Shown here: positions 50,308 to 60,989 of the stretch, one piece after another
Layout of the letters: every line of letters begins with the position of its first letter
Numbering within the stretch: the stretch's first letter is position 1
Assembly (NCBI GenBank): GCA_963931925.1
Contig: OZ007570.1
Coordinates: 41,065,687-41,129,686 of the forward strand
Direction of reading: 5' to 3'
Length of the DNA: 64,000 nucleotides
Origin: Onchidella celtica
Lineage: Eukaryota > Mollusca > Gastropoda > Systellommatophora > Onchidiidae
Made by a program: the position numbers and the translations under genes
Notes under the pieces: model-generated
The model's input: only the letters and a program-made list of their open reading frames with translations
What the model was told of the DNA's origin: nothing
The model's database searches: none

Positions 50308-51705
50308 TTTTTTTGTTGTTTTTTTCCTTGAAAAAGGCTGTTGCCGAAACATCGGCCATTTTCTGTCTTCTCTTTTAGTTTGCGTTTCATTGTATCGTTT
50401 GGGTATTATTTCTTACGCGAGGCGTTGGTACATACAACTTTTTCTTTTTGCCAAATTTTGACTTTGCATATTATATAGCCTGGTCAGCCCAGAGTTTTTC
50501 TGTGGTCTTCCGTCAATCATAGAATTATGTGTCACGATTACTTGTCTGATGATGCCAAAGGTCACCTTGGGTTTAAGTAGTAGGTAAGCCAATTACAAGA
50601 ATAACTGATTCGTTATGGCTATGTCTGGTCACACAGGTTCACCAAGGGGGTTATTTTGAGCACTGTTGTGCCAAAGGAAATGAAAGAGCTCGCGGGGCTT
50701 CCGTTATTAGTGTGTGAACCTATGTCTATGAATGAGTCTTTGGCTCTTTGGAATGGTTGACGAACCTGGGCTGTTAATTGGTTGTACTGTCGGAATTCAT
50801 AAGTCTCGTATAGTTTTCTCGGGAAATAGATCTGCCTCATATAGACCAAGGATTGTCAGTGTATCCACAAAAAGTTTCGTCGAGTAAGACATCCGTGTAT
50901 GTTCATGATACACCCTGGGCAAGATGGACATCAACAGGGTTCTTATTTCGTTGCAGCTACCACGTGCGTTCTGCATCGGATATTTACACGTTAGGCTTTC
51001 TTTAACCTTTTACCCCCTAAGAACCCCACTGCCATTCTATTCCATTTCCCTACAACATGGGGGGTAACTTCGTACATTTTACACTTACTTATTTTGAAAA
51101 ATCATTGTGGCAAAACTATTCACCAGCATTTTATGAAATTTGAACAGGACATGCACAAATGGACAAACTTTGACATAAAAAACAAAACAAGTAGGTCAGC
51201 TCACCAAAATTTATGCGACCGAATTTCGATCAGGATCAAAGTAAAGGGAAGTCATGCTCCCATCTTTCTTCCTCTTTTTCTCTCTCCCTCTCTCTCTCTT
51301 TAGTTCTTTCTCTCTCTCTCTCTCTCTTTCTCTATCTTCTTCACTCGCCATCTCTCTCCTCGTTCCTTCTCCTCTCCCAATGCCTCATCTCTACTCTCGC
51401 TTCCCCCTTCTCTTTCTCTCACTGCCTCTCACACACACACTCTCACTCTCTCTCTCTTCCTATCTCGCCATCTCTCTTCGCCGTTTCTTCTCCTCTTTCC
51501 CTTCCCTATCTCTCCTCGCCCTCCACCTCCCCCTTCTTGTCCATCATTGTCGCAATTTGTGGACTGCAAACCATACAAATCTCCATCATATTGTATTCCA
51601 GTTGCTTCTCGGAACAGCCTGAGTACATCGTCCAACTCAAATTGTGATAAAAAAAAAATCACCTGACTTCAAACAAGCACAAAAAATCTAAAAACCAACG
51701 TAAAA
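50308..51705. other. No gene recognised; CT-rich tract
   Basis: An unremarkable stretch with a (CT)n-rich low-complexity tract at about 51270-51540. Long Leu/Ser-rich ORFs in that tract are compositional. Confidence 0.6.
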
Positions 51706-52150
51706 ACATCCGGTGCTGATTTTTTTAACATTACAGGTGCGGGATACAGCTCATCTAGCAAAGGCAGGATTTCGTTGGAATGTCTTCGCACGCCTTTTAA
51801 CGCTCAGGTCAGTCGATGGGAGGTCGTCAGGTGCATAGGTCAGTTGGTGGTCGTTATGTTCAATTCTTGGGTAAATCGCGAGGTTAGATGGATCATGGTT
51901 CGTGGATTGCTTTGTCAGTTGATGGCTGGAATGTCGGTCAGTAAGTCAGTCAGTAGGTCGCTCGATGGATCAATAATAGGTAAATCAAATGGTGGGTAGG
52001 TCGCTAGGTCAGTTGGTGGGTAAGTTAACTGGTGGGGATCATTAGGTACGCTGGATCTGTTGGTGGTGGGTCGCTAGGCCAGTTTGGACATATGTCGCTA
52101 GGTCGCCGTGGATGTTGTCATGTGAGGGATAATTTTTATTATCAAGTCTA
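51706..52150 (+). repeat. Segmental duplicate, left copy (partner 60990-61434)
   Basis: 445 bases match 60990-61434 with no indel and about five substitutions. It contains the 71-base exon-like piece (51737-51807) and then degenerate GGTC/AGTTGG tandem words. It runs into the TSD (GTCTA, 52146-52150) of the LTR element. Confidence 0.93.
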
Positions 52151-53333
52151 TGTCACGAGTGGAGTGAGCGATAGTTAATAATTACGGGGGGAAAGGAGGA
52201 GAGTAAAATTAACGCACGTAGACAAGTAGGGAAAGCTGGCATGTGAGTGGGGGGTCTGAATGAGGCGAAAGCGCTGTATTACTATCACTGCAAGTTAGAA
52301 GGTCCTACTGAACGGACGCAAGAGAAAGCCCAGTGGGCGAACATAAGGGGAGCAGTCAGAAGACTAGTGAGAGAGTCTTTCCAGTGATGACTGGTAGGTG
52401 AAACGATGATTGATAATTATGATTGATGTATTATATTATATTCGTCTATTACCATGATGTAAATAAGTATATGTGAGGAATGTGGAAGTCCTTGATATTG
52501 GATATAGCAATGTGCGCCATGAGCGATAGATGAAAGTGAGTTCATGGATTTGTAGCACGAGTGAGTAGTGTGTACTACGGTGGAGGTGTGTTACCGTAAG
52601 ATGTTTGGTGAGTGAAATGTGAACTAGTGTGTGTACGCTTCATGGGTTGTAAGGAGAGGTGGAGTGAATAGAAATGGTGTGGTATTATACCAATGTAATG
52701 TTATTCTTGTAGGTGTCGGGGACGGGCCAAAGAGCCGCCTCGGTGAGCACAGGGGATAGGCCAGCATAGGGCCGGAGGCCACACATAGGCCAAGAGTGAG
52801 GCTGTCGGTGCCGGACAGTAGAGGCACATAAAGTCGTGGCAGTCAGGCCACGGACAGGGACGTAGATATGAGCGTGAATGTGATAATGTACTATTGCCAT
52901 GTTGATGGGCTATTGAAATGATAATGTACTATTGCCATGTTGATGGGCTATTGAAATGATAATGTGCTATTGCCCTGCTGAGGTGCTAGTGGAATGCTAA
53001 GGTGTATGACAATAGGAAGGTGATATTGAGAGACTGCGGTGCCAGTGAACTATTAATGTGCTATTAAGACCCTGAGGGGAGAGGCTGAGGCCGAAGTGCC
53101 TTTAGGAAGTAACTACCGGGTTGTGGATCCGAGGAAGAGTGCATGTGAGAATAAGGCCGTTGTACGGCAGTTAATTTCAATAATATAATGTATGTAATTG
53201 CGCTATTATCTGTATAATTATGTTTAATAAATGTGTGAGTCTGATGGGTTGTTCTGTTAAGTGTTAAACTTGTTCGTTCGTGATTGTTGTCCTGTCATAA
53301 CTTATTACATCTCCCAGTCTGTGATTTGTGACA
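52151..53333 (+). repeat. 5' LTR (1183 bp)
   Basis: It starts TGTCAC and ends GTGACA. Against the 3' LTR it differs by six substitutions and by having two rather than three copies of a 38-base unit (first at 52891). AATAAA near 53226 is the likely polyadenylation signal. Confidence 0.95.
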
Positions 53334-53334
53334 C

Positions 53335-53348
53335 TGGGGGCTCGTCCG
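53335..53348 (+). promoter_or_regulatory. Primer binding site, tRNA-Pro type
   Basis: TGGGGGCTCGTCCG begins one base after the 5' LTR. These 14 bases equal the start of the primer site of murine leukaemia virus, which is complementary to the 3' end of tRNA-Pro. Matching then stops. Confidence 0.85.
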
Positions 53349-54314
53349 TTGTGACTCGGCCATTTTCGTAATATTTAGTTGTAGTTAGTTAGTAGGTATT
53401 TTTCAGGGGCAATTGTTACTTTAGTTTTTGTCCACGTAGTACTTATCTTGTGGTAGGAATTTGTGCTGTCTTTGTTCGTGGGATGAATGGAAATTTCATG
53501 ATGGTATGATTTATGTGTATTTATGAATATGTATTAATGCATGTATTACTATGAATATGTATTAATGTGTACTTAAATTTCTGCAGAGAGTGTGTGTGCC
53601 AGCCTGAAGGAGTCAAGCAGCCAGAGCTCCGGCAGTCGAAAAAGTCGAGAAAAAAGTCAAAATTGAAAGTTAAGTAAAAGTCAAAATTTTTGTGCCCTGG
53701 ATTGTGGGCTGTTCCTTTAATCTGTCTTTTTCTCTGTTTTTGCTGTTTTCGTTTGCTGTGTTGAACCTAGTTTATCCTTTTAAAAAGGTGTGATAAACTT
53801 GGAACTTCGTTCATCACGGTGAACATTCTGTAGGGCTTTGTTAGTGGTTAGTTGTAGCGTCGATATCTTCTCTGTTCTGCAGGAAGACGTATTCTCTTGT
53901 CCCTCTTTCTACCTATCTGTAGATACGTTCTTTTTTTTTCAGACTCTGTTCTTGTTCGTACCTTGTAGTGTAATCGGCGTAGCTAGGTTGCATTTTTTTT
54001 TTCTCCATTATATTTTCTTTTTTAGGTCTTTGTCCTAGTCTGGTTCGTTGTCCTTGATGTCCGTGTGGTCCTTCTTCTGAATTTCTTCATTCTTGTCTTT
54101 TCTATCCTCTTTTTGTTATTTAATAGTGCAATACATTTTATGAACGTAGAATTAGCTAGAGATAGTATGGTATAAAATGTTTTGTAGGTAATCTTCTGAA
54201 TTGCATTTGAAAATAGCGGTTGTTATTATAGTGACATAATTGGTCGTGTCGTTAGTGATCATACCGACAGGTTGGTCTTTGTCATAATACATACCATAAC
54301 CATAAATCTGTGAA
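53349..54314 (+). other. Element leader between primer site and gag
   Basis: 966 bases with no long ORF, rich in pyrimidine runs and Lys/Ser-coding AAAGTC repeats. Packaging signals would be expected here but cannot be identified by eye. Confidence 0.6.
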
Positions 54315-55415
54315 ATGGCGGAACTCCAACAATTAATGAAGTTAGGTAAGGAACTTGGCCTTGAGGGAGAGGAGCTGCGCGGCTGGATTAAAGAGCAGCA
54401 GGCAGAATTGCGCGATGAGCGTGCTAAGGATAGAGAGCGAGAAAAAGATGCTCAAGAGCGGCAACAGGAGGCTAAGGCTCAGGAGAGGGAGTTAAAGTTA
54501 AAGGAGATAGAGGCGCAAGTAAAGATTGCGGAATTAGAAAGCAAAAAGAATACGCCAACGGAAACAGTTGAGCGGCAGGTACACAATAAAGGTGGCGTTA
54601 GGATTAAGCTCCCTACGTTCGACGACCGGAAGGACGACATAGAGGCCTTCCTTTACAGGTTCGAACTGAACGCACAATTGCAATGGGGGGAAAATAAGGA
54701 ATTATGGTCCACGTACCTGGCGTCTCTATTGCAGGGGCGAGCGTTAACCTACTTTAAAGAGCTACAGCGCGAAGACGTGCAAGATTACGATAAGCTGAAG
54801 GCTTTGCTGCTTCGCCGATTTGCGCGTACCGAGGAATATTTCCGGGAGCAGTTTAGGCGAGCACGTGCGGATACCAGGGAGGACTTTGCTGCCTTCGTCG
54901 CGAGATTGACGGAATATTTCGCGAACTGGGTAGACTTGGCGCATGTTGGCGCGGATTTTACTAAATTAAAAGACCTAATGATCCGTGACCAGCTGTACGC
55001 GTCGTGCCACAAAGATCTGGTGGCTTTAATGAAAGAAAACGAACCCGCGACGGTGCAGGAGGCGTCTAAGTTGGCGGAAGCATACCGTACGGCACATCCG
55101 TCCAAACCAGTGGCGAGGGCGTACGTCCAAGATGCTGGGTACGTCGCCGTTGTCGAGGGGTCGCCGACAGGACATAAAGACAGGTCGCGTCAGCGTGGTG
55201 CCTATAGTGGGCAAGCCCAGGGGCAGCGTAGGGGCTATCACCAATCACCTGCATATGGATCCGGTAAGTTTGACCGAGCAGGAGGGCTAGGTCGCGGTAA
55301 TGGCCGGGGGCGATTTGTGACCTTTGCCGATGACCGACGGCATAGGGACTTTAGTTCCGGTCGCGATGGGTCACGGGGACCCAGGCCTAGTGCAGCACAG
55401 GGAGCGGAGTGTTAG
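54315..55415 (+). CDS. gag: Gag polyprotein, 366 aa, ended by TAG in the first zinc knuckle
   Basis: This structural protein forms the particle that packages element RNA. Residues about 10-80 are a highly charged, coiled-coil-like segment (RAKDREREKDAQERQQE). Then follow VRIKLPTFDDRKDDIEAFLY and GRALTYFKEL, the usual start of Ty3/gypsy capsid. Residues about 190-265 (REDFAAFVARLTEYFANW, MIRDQLYASC, then VQEASKLAEAY) resemble the SCAN fold, fitting the known origin of SCAN from Gmr1-like Gag. The end is Gly/Arg-rich. The last Cys (366) would be the first Cys of a CCHC knuckle; the TAG at 55413-55415 follows it and the next ORF continues in the same frame. The start is the first ATG of the frame, with AAATGG context. 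Confidence 0.88.
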   Translation: MAELQQLMKLGKELGLEGEELRGWIKEQQAELRDERAKDREREKDAQERQQEAKAQERELKLKEIEAQVKIAELESKKNTPTETVERQVHNKGGVRIKLPTFDDRKDDIEAFLYRFELNAQLQWGENKELWSTYLASLLQGRALTYFKELQREDVQDYDKLKALLLRRFARTEEYFREQFRRARADTREDFAAFVARLTEYFANWVDLAHVGADFTKLKDLMIRDQLYASCHKDLVALMKENEPATVQEASKLAEAYRTAHPSKPVARAYVQDAGYVAVVEGSPTGHKDRSRQRGAYSGQAQGQRRGYHQSPAYGSGKFDRAGGLGRGNGRGRFVTFADDRRHRDFSSGRDGSRGPRPSAAQGAEC

Positions 55416-55427
55416 ACTTGCGGACGC

Positions 55428-56804
55428 GTGGGTCACTTTTCACGCGAGTGTAGGGCCGCGAAGTGTTGGAACTGCGGAAGAGCAGATCACATCAGCGTGA
55501 ATTGCCCTGCAGGTAGGATAGCGGCGAACGTGGACAGTAGCTCCAGTCCATGTTCCCCTAATAAATTTCATCATGCGGCTGCGTGTGTTACATCGGACAA
55601 CGGAGGCGGACAGTATTCTAAGTGTCCCAGTTGTGAGAAGTTATTATCTTCCGGTGTTTTACCTTGTGGGAGAAAGATCCCCGTTATAAATTCATGTCAT
55701 ACGGGAGGTGGTCTTAGGGTTTATCCGGGGTTTGTTGGGGACGAACCGGTCTCGGTTTTACGAGATACAGGATCTACCGTTGTGGGAGTGCATAGGGACT
55801 GCGTTCAGGGTTCACAGCTTACAGGTGAGACTGTCCCATGCATACAATTTTCAGGGGCCATAGAGAAATTACCCATGGCAAAGATAGTGATAGATACGCC
55901 TTTCCTTAGCGGGGAAGTCGAAGCAGTCGTTGGTTGTTTTCCAGGCGCCCAGCTCATCATTGGGAATGTATCACGGGTAGTTTCCCCTTCCGAGGAGAAT
56001 GTGCAGGCATGGTCACAGTCAAAAGGTATTGACTTTTGTGCCGCGGTCGAAACACGTCGACAGGTAGCTGATAAGGATAAGATTAGACCTTTGGCAACGC
56101 CAGCGGTCAACCTGGATATCACACCAGGGCGCTTGGCGACATTACAAAAGGAGGACCCATCATTGAGTCCATGTTTTGAGGAGGCGCGAACGGAGAAAAC
56201 GAGGAAATATAAGAACGGGTCGTCCTCCTTTGTTATTCAGGCGGGCATTCTGTTCCGTAAGTATGTAACGGGGGCGTCCGTTTTAAAGCAGGTCGTTGTG
56301 CCAGCGTTGCTGATCGCAACAGTATTGCGTCTGGCCCATGATGTTCCATTAGCGGATCATATGGGAAGTGCTAGAACCAAGCAAAGAGTTCTGAGAAATT
56401 TTTATTGGCCGTCAGTATACAGAGATGTACGGTTATATTGTAAGACGTGCAGTGCGTGCCAAAAGACGACGCATAAGGGTCGTACACCTCGGGCTCCTCG
56501 TCAGAATATTGCAGAAGAAGCTTCTAGTATCGCTTCGAAAAGAGCAAAAGACTATAAAGATAGAGGTTCCAAACTGAGAATTTTTAAGCCAGGAGACAAG
56601 GTCCTATTGTTATTACCTACGGACCATAATAAGTTATTGATGACATGGAAAGGCCCTTATGTTATTGAGCGAGTTGTTTCAAAGGTAGATTACGCTATCC
56701 ACATTGATGGATCAGTAAAGGTTTTCCACGTTGATATGCTGCAGAGGTTTCATGAGAGACCAGAGTATCTGTATTCTCATACTGGCGATGAAGGACATAC
56801 CTAA
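55428..56804 (+). pseudogene. pol: gag-pol remainder: second zinc knuckle, protease, integrase ends (core deleted)
   Basis: It is in the same frame as gag; the open frame resumes right after the TAG, and 55428 is just its first ATG. It carries the rest of knuckle 1, then intact knuckle 2 CWNCGRADHISVNC (residues 13-26). Next are an aspartic protease with Asp-Thr-Gly at 113-115 and a later LIIGN. The integrase HHCC zinc domain follows: His304, His311, Cys341, Cys344, with FYWPSVYRDV. After TPRAPRQ (about 359) the text jumps to the integrase C-terminal region, FKPGDKVLLLLP and the GPY module WKGPYVIE (407-414). The DDE catalytic core of roughly 150-200 residues is missing, so this integrase cannot act. 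The frame then ends in 18 unrelated residues. Confidence 0.85.
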
Positions 56805-57615
56805 TGTCGTGTCATTCTTTGACGATATAGCATGTCATACGTCGACATGGTCTGATCATATTCAGACACTAACAGTAATTTTTAAACGATTACGTCAGTT
56901 TGGGTTAACTGCTAAACCCGCAAAGATGGATTTGGCATGTCCAGAGATAATGTTCTTAGGACATATCGTGGGTAGAGGTGTTCAGAGACCTGAAGTAACA
57001 AAAATTGACAAATTAGTAGGGTTGCAAATCCCAAAAACAAAGAAACAAGTCAGAAGCTTTGTGGGAATTTTAAATTATTACAGAAAGTTCATTCCAAATT
57101 TTTCCTCCTTGTCATCTTCTATTACTGACCTTACTAAGAAGGGACAACCCGATAAGGTCCAGTGGACGTCTGAGTGTCAGACAGCATTTGATAAATTGGT
57201 GACAGCATTATCATCGTCACCCATTCTGATATTACCCGATTTTCGATCTAATTTTATCCTCAGAACGGATGCGTCGGACTCTGGTGTCGGCGCTTGTCTT
57301 CTACAGGAGAAGAACGAATGGTTACATCCTGTATGTTATGTCAGTAGGAAGTTATTGCAGAGAGAAAGAAAATATTCTGTGATAGAGCGGGAGTGTCTTG
57401 CCATTGTGTGGTCCGTCCAGAAATTAGGACGTTATCTCATGGGACGAGAATTTTGTATCCAGACAGACCACAAGCCACTGACATTTTTGTCGAAGAATCG
57501 TTCGTCCAGCCCACGCTTGTCTAGATGGGCATTGGCTTTGCAGCCGTATACCTTCGTTATTCAACCAATTCCAGGAACCAGCAATCATATCGCCGACTAC
57601 CTTAGTCGAGCCTAG
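56795..57615 (+). pseudogene. pol: Reverse transcriptase C-terminal half and RNase H (5' part deleted)
   Basis: The frame is open from 56731, but homology starts about 56795. It begins just before the RT catalytic box, here FFDD (residues 29-32 counted from the ATG at 56731), followed by KRLRQFGLTAKPAK, FLGHIV, VRSFVGILNYYRKFIPNF and QWTSECQTAFDKL, all standard Ty3/gypsy RT. RNase H follows with catalytic acids in RTDAS (Asp180), IERECLAIVW (Glu221), QTDHKPL (Asp246) and HIADYLSRA (Asp289). The fingers and front palm, including the first catalytic Asp, are missing, and the frame differs from the preceding ORF, so a deletion joined integrase to mid-RT out of frame. RNase H looks intact. Confidence 0.88.
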
Positions 57616-57956
57616 GGGAAGAGTTCAGGAGCTTATACATCGGAGGACAGGAACATTGACAGGATCTGTCTGAATGAATCGTCGACTTTAAAATATTGAC
57701 ATTATAAATATGATATGAAGAATGGTTGATAGGTTGATTGGTTTTTGATTCTGTATTAGGTATTGTGTTTAGTTAGCTATTGATGATGTGATACATATAT
57801 ATGCATAGTGCAGGGCATATTGATCCCCATATTTTCCCCTGATTCCGGTATTTTATGTGCTAGGGGCATTGGTAGGTCATTTTTATGTAGGTATTGCTCA
57901 CGCTCACTCGTTGACAGTCATCTTGATGCGATTTGAAATTAATTGCATTAATTTTT

Positions 57957-57970
57957 TTGGGGTGGGGGAT
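57957..57970 (+). promoter_or_regulatory. Polypurine tract
   Basis: TTGGGGTGGGGGAT followed by GA lies directly before the 3' LTR at 57973, the site where plus-strand synthesis is primed in LTR elements. It is interrupted by one T. Confidence 0.75.
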
Positions 57971-57972
57971 GA

Positions 57973-59193
57973 TGTCACGAGTGGAGTGAGCGATAGTTAA
58001 TAATTACGGGAGGAAAGGAGGAGAGTAAAATTAACGCACGTAGACAAGTAGGGAAAGCGTGCATGTGAGTGGGGGGTCTGAATGAGGCGAAAGCGCTGTA
58101 TTACTATCACTGCAAGTTAGAAGGTCCTACTGAACGGACGCAAGAGAAAGCCCAGTGGGCGAACATAAGGGGAGCAGTCAGAAGACTAGTGAGAGAGTCT
58201 TTCCAGTGATGACTGGTAGGTGAAACGATGATTGATAATTATGATTGATGTATTATATTATATTCGTCTATTACCATGATGTAAATAAGTATATGTGAGG
58301 AATGTGGAAGTCCTTGATATTGGATATAGCAATGTGCGCCATGAGCGATAGATGAAAGTGAGTTCATGGATTTGTAGCACGAGTGAGTAGTGTGTACTAC
58401 GGTGGAGGTGTGTTACCGTAAGATGTTTGGTGAGTGAAATGTGAACTAGTGTGTGTACGCTTCATGGGTTGTAAGGAGAGGTGGAGTGAATAGAAATGGT
58501 ATGGTATTATACCAATGTAATGTTATTCTTGTAGGTGTCGGGGACGGGCCAAAGAGCCGCCTCGGTGAGCACAGGGGATAGGCCAGCATAGGGCCGGAGG
58601 CCACACATAGGCCAAGAGTGAGGCTGTCGGTGCCGGACAGTAGAGGCACATAAAGTCGTGGCAGTCAGGCCACGGACAGGGACGTAGATATGAGCGTGAA
58701 TGTGATAATGTACTATTGCCATGTTGATGGGCTATTGAAATGATAATGTACTATTGCCATGTTGATGGGCTATTGAAATGATAATGTACTATTGCCATGT
58801 TGATGGGCTATTGAAATGATAATGTGCTATTGCCCTGCTGAGGTGCTAGTGGAATGCTAAGGTGTATGACAATAGGAAGGTGATATTGAGAGACTGCGGT
58901 GCCAGTGAACTATTAATGTGCTATTAAGACCCTGAGGGGAGAGGCTGAAGCCGAAGTGCCTTTAGGAAGTAACTACCGGGTTGTGGATCCGAGGAAGAGT
59001 GCATGTGAGAATAAGGCCGTTGTACGGCAGTTAATTTCAATAATATAATGTATGTAATTGCGCTATTATCTGTATAATTATGTTTAATAAATGTGTGAGT
59101 CTGATGGGTTGTTCTGTTAAGTGTTAAACTTGTTCGTTCGTGATTGTTGTCCTGTCATAACTTATTACATCTCCCAGTCTGGGATTTGTGACA
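57973..59193 (+). repeat. 3' LTR (1221 bp)
   Basis: Same ends as the 5' LTR. It is exactly 38 bases longer because of a third copy of the 38-base unit (58713, 58751, 58789). Otherwise it shows six substitutions and no net indel. Confidence 0.95.
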
Positions 59194-59198
59194 GTCTA

Positions 59199-60989
59199 TT
59201 TAGCCTAGTTTTGTGTGTAAATTCCTTGAATCACGTATCCCCTACCCCTGCCCCCTCCCACCTCCCCGGCCCACTCCATTATTTTAAAATCCCTATTCTC
59301 GGGCAGTGGAAGAGAGAATGATATAACTTGACTGTACGGTACTCAAATGACAAGCTCAACTGGTCTTGGCGAAGAGGGCCAAAGTGAAAGTACTTCTTAT
59401 CTCAAACGCCGCACCATAAAGTCCACTGCTTGCAAATGAAGAGTAATTTATCAGCTAACGAGGTGGTGGGAAAATGGGCGGTTCTGGTTACATTTCACTT
59501 TTCCATGTGTCAGCCGTGATAAGGATTTGACCTAACTCTGGTAAGTCTGCGATGGACGGTGGAAAAACAAGTACATGTATTGATCATGGTAGACCAGGAT
59601 AATACTTGGCCTACAGTTTAGGGACATCATACACGACGAGCCTGAAGACTGCCTTGTGTCTGCGTTTTGGGAAGTGTTTTTCTTCGTTTCCACTCATAAA
59701 TGCCGCTGCATCAAAATTATCCAAATGTCATTCTGTGATACTTTATTCTACATAACAGTGAGTTGTGCATGACATTATTATCATAATGGTTTTCTTTAAG
59801 TATTGGTGATGATGTTATTGTCGATGTCTTGTATGTTTAATTCTACGTCATTTCAGTTCTAATTCCGGGAAAAGGTCCAAGCAATAAAAAATAATTTTGT
59901 ATTCTCATGAGATTGGATTTTACTTTTTAGATTGAAATGCTCATAGTAAAATGATGTCACAAAAGTCCTGTATTTTGTCAGCCACTATTTTGGGACGACA
60001 GATAAGAAATTTGGCCATTTTGAGCTTGCCGTTTTCTTCCCCCACTGTTCAGTGCAATTTAAATTCTTCTTTAGAATTGGTTGACTTACTTGAAAATATA
60101 TGTAATATCATTTTTCATCACCTTCATATCATCTTTATCATTCGAGAACCAACTCTTTTCTGTCGACATGTCTCAGTTGTTTAGCGAAATTACAACATTG
60201 GAAATAAAAAAACAACACAAGTCTATATATTACGCCTACAACTTAAAACCTAATGCTTCTTACTTTTTAGATAAGGCTAAAACAATAGTACACTGGTCCA
60301 TGTTCTCTTAATCTCACCACAAACCTTTTTATAGCATTTTCTGTCTCGCTGTGTCTATGGCCAATGAACGAACCTTTTTTCCTGCTTCTGGAGCATTACA
60401 GAAACCTTCGTTGAAGACGCTTAAAGTTTACTTAATAATGAATCAGGAATTCTTTCAACGTCCAACGGTAGGTTGGTTATCACTTTTTTAGTTGTTTGTT
60501 CAAATGTTTTAGGGCAATGTTTCAGTATGCCTAGGGAATGTGTAATTGTAATAGTTTGAAGATACCACATCTCATTCTGCTGTCAACAGAGTATAAAATG
60601 TGAGGCTCCCTTCTCCCTTTTCCCCGCTGAGAAAGCGGCCCATTCTCCTGTTCCCGTGCGACTTGTTCCTCTTCACATTATGCGGTGAGAAAGATCAGGG
60701 GGGCTCAGCAGGCATTTGCTCTCTCTCTCTCTCTCTCTTCCTCTCCTCTCTCTCTCTCGTACCTTTTATTGTTAGTTTCCTTCAGTCTTCTTTTCATTTC
60801 ACGCACTCGTGTTATTTCCCTTTCTCGTCCGACCGCTATTTTTCATTTGTTTCGTTGTTATAGCCCAACTTTGGTGTCCCCTTTCCACTCGCCTTTCTCC
60901 CCTTCCTTGGTGTCTTTCTCCTTCAGGCCGAGTGAGATGGAAGAGAAGTCGGGGAAAGATGAGGACAGGATAAGCAAACGTAAATTTAA
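59199..60989. other. No gene recognised
   Basis: The first 75 or so bases match 61435 onward (right side of the duplicated empty site). The rest is AT-rich with a CT-rich tract at about 60718-60780. A short frame ending MSQLFSEITTLEIKKQHKSI... (60165-60311) resembles nothing I know. Confidence 0.55.

Larger units (their letters stand above)
52151..59193 (+). mobile_element. Gmr1-like Ty3/gypsy LTR retrotransposon, full length but internally deleted, TSD GTCTA
   Basis: The 7043-base element is flanked by GTCTA at 52146-52150 and 59194-59198. It has two LTRs, a tRNA-Pro-type primer site, gag, a broken pol and a polypurine tract. The pol order is protease, integrase, reverse transcriptase, RNase H. 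Ordinary Ty3/gypsy elements have integrase last; integrase first is the known trait of Gmr1-like elements. Breaks are a TAG in the first zinc knuckle, loss of the integrase catalytic core, and loss of the front half of RT with a frame change. There is no envelope gene. Two solo LTRs of the family are at 21399 and 22886. Confidence 0.92.

Noticed and set aside
50337-50560. Penelope-like or hammerhead-type motif (GCCGAAACATCGGCC at about 50342, CTGATGA at 50546)
   Set aside because: The words are in the wrong order and spacing for a hammerhead fold, and no Penelope RT or GIY-YIG ORF is nearby.
51213-51647. ORFs of 122-144 codons rich in Ser/Leu
   Set aside because: They arise from the (CT)n-rich tract read in different frames; no conserved motif.
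23369-58722. Short - strand ORFs of 64-72 codons recurring at 23369, 52624 and 58446
   Set aside because: They recur only because the LTR itself is repeated; they are antisense to it and match nothing known.
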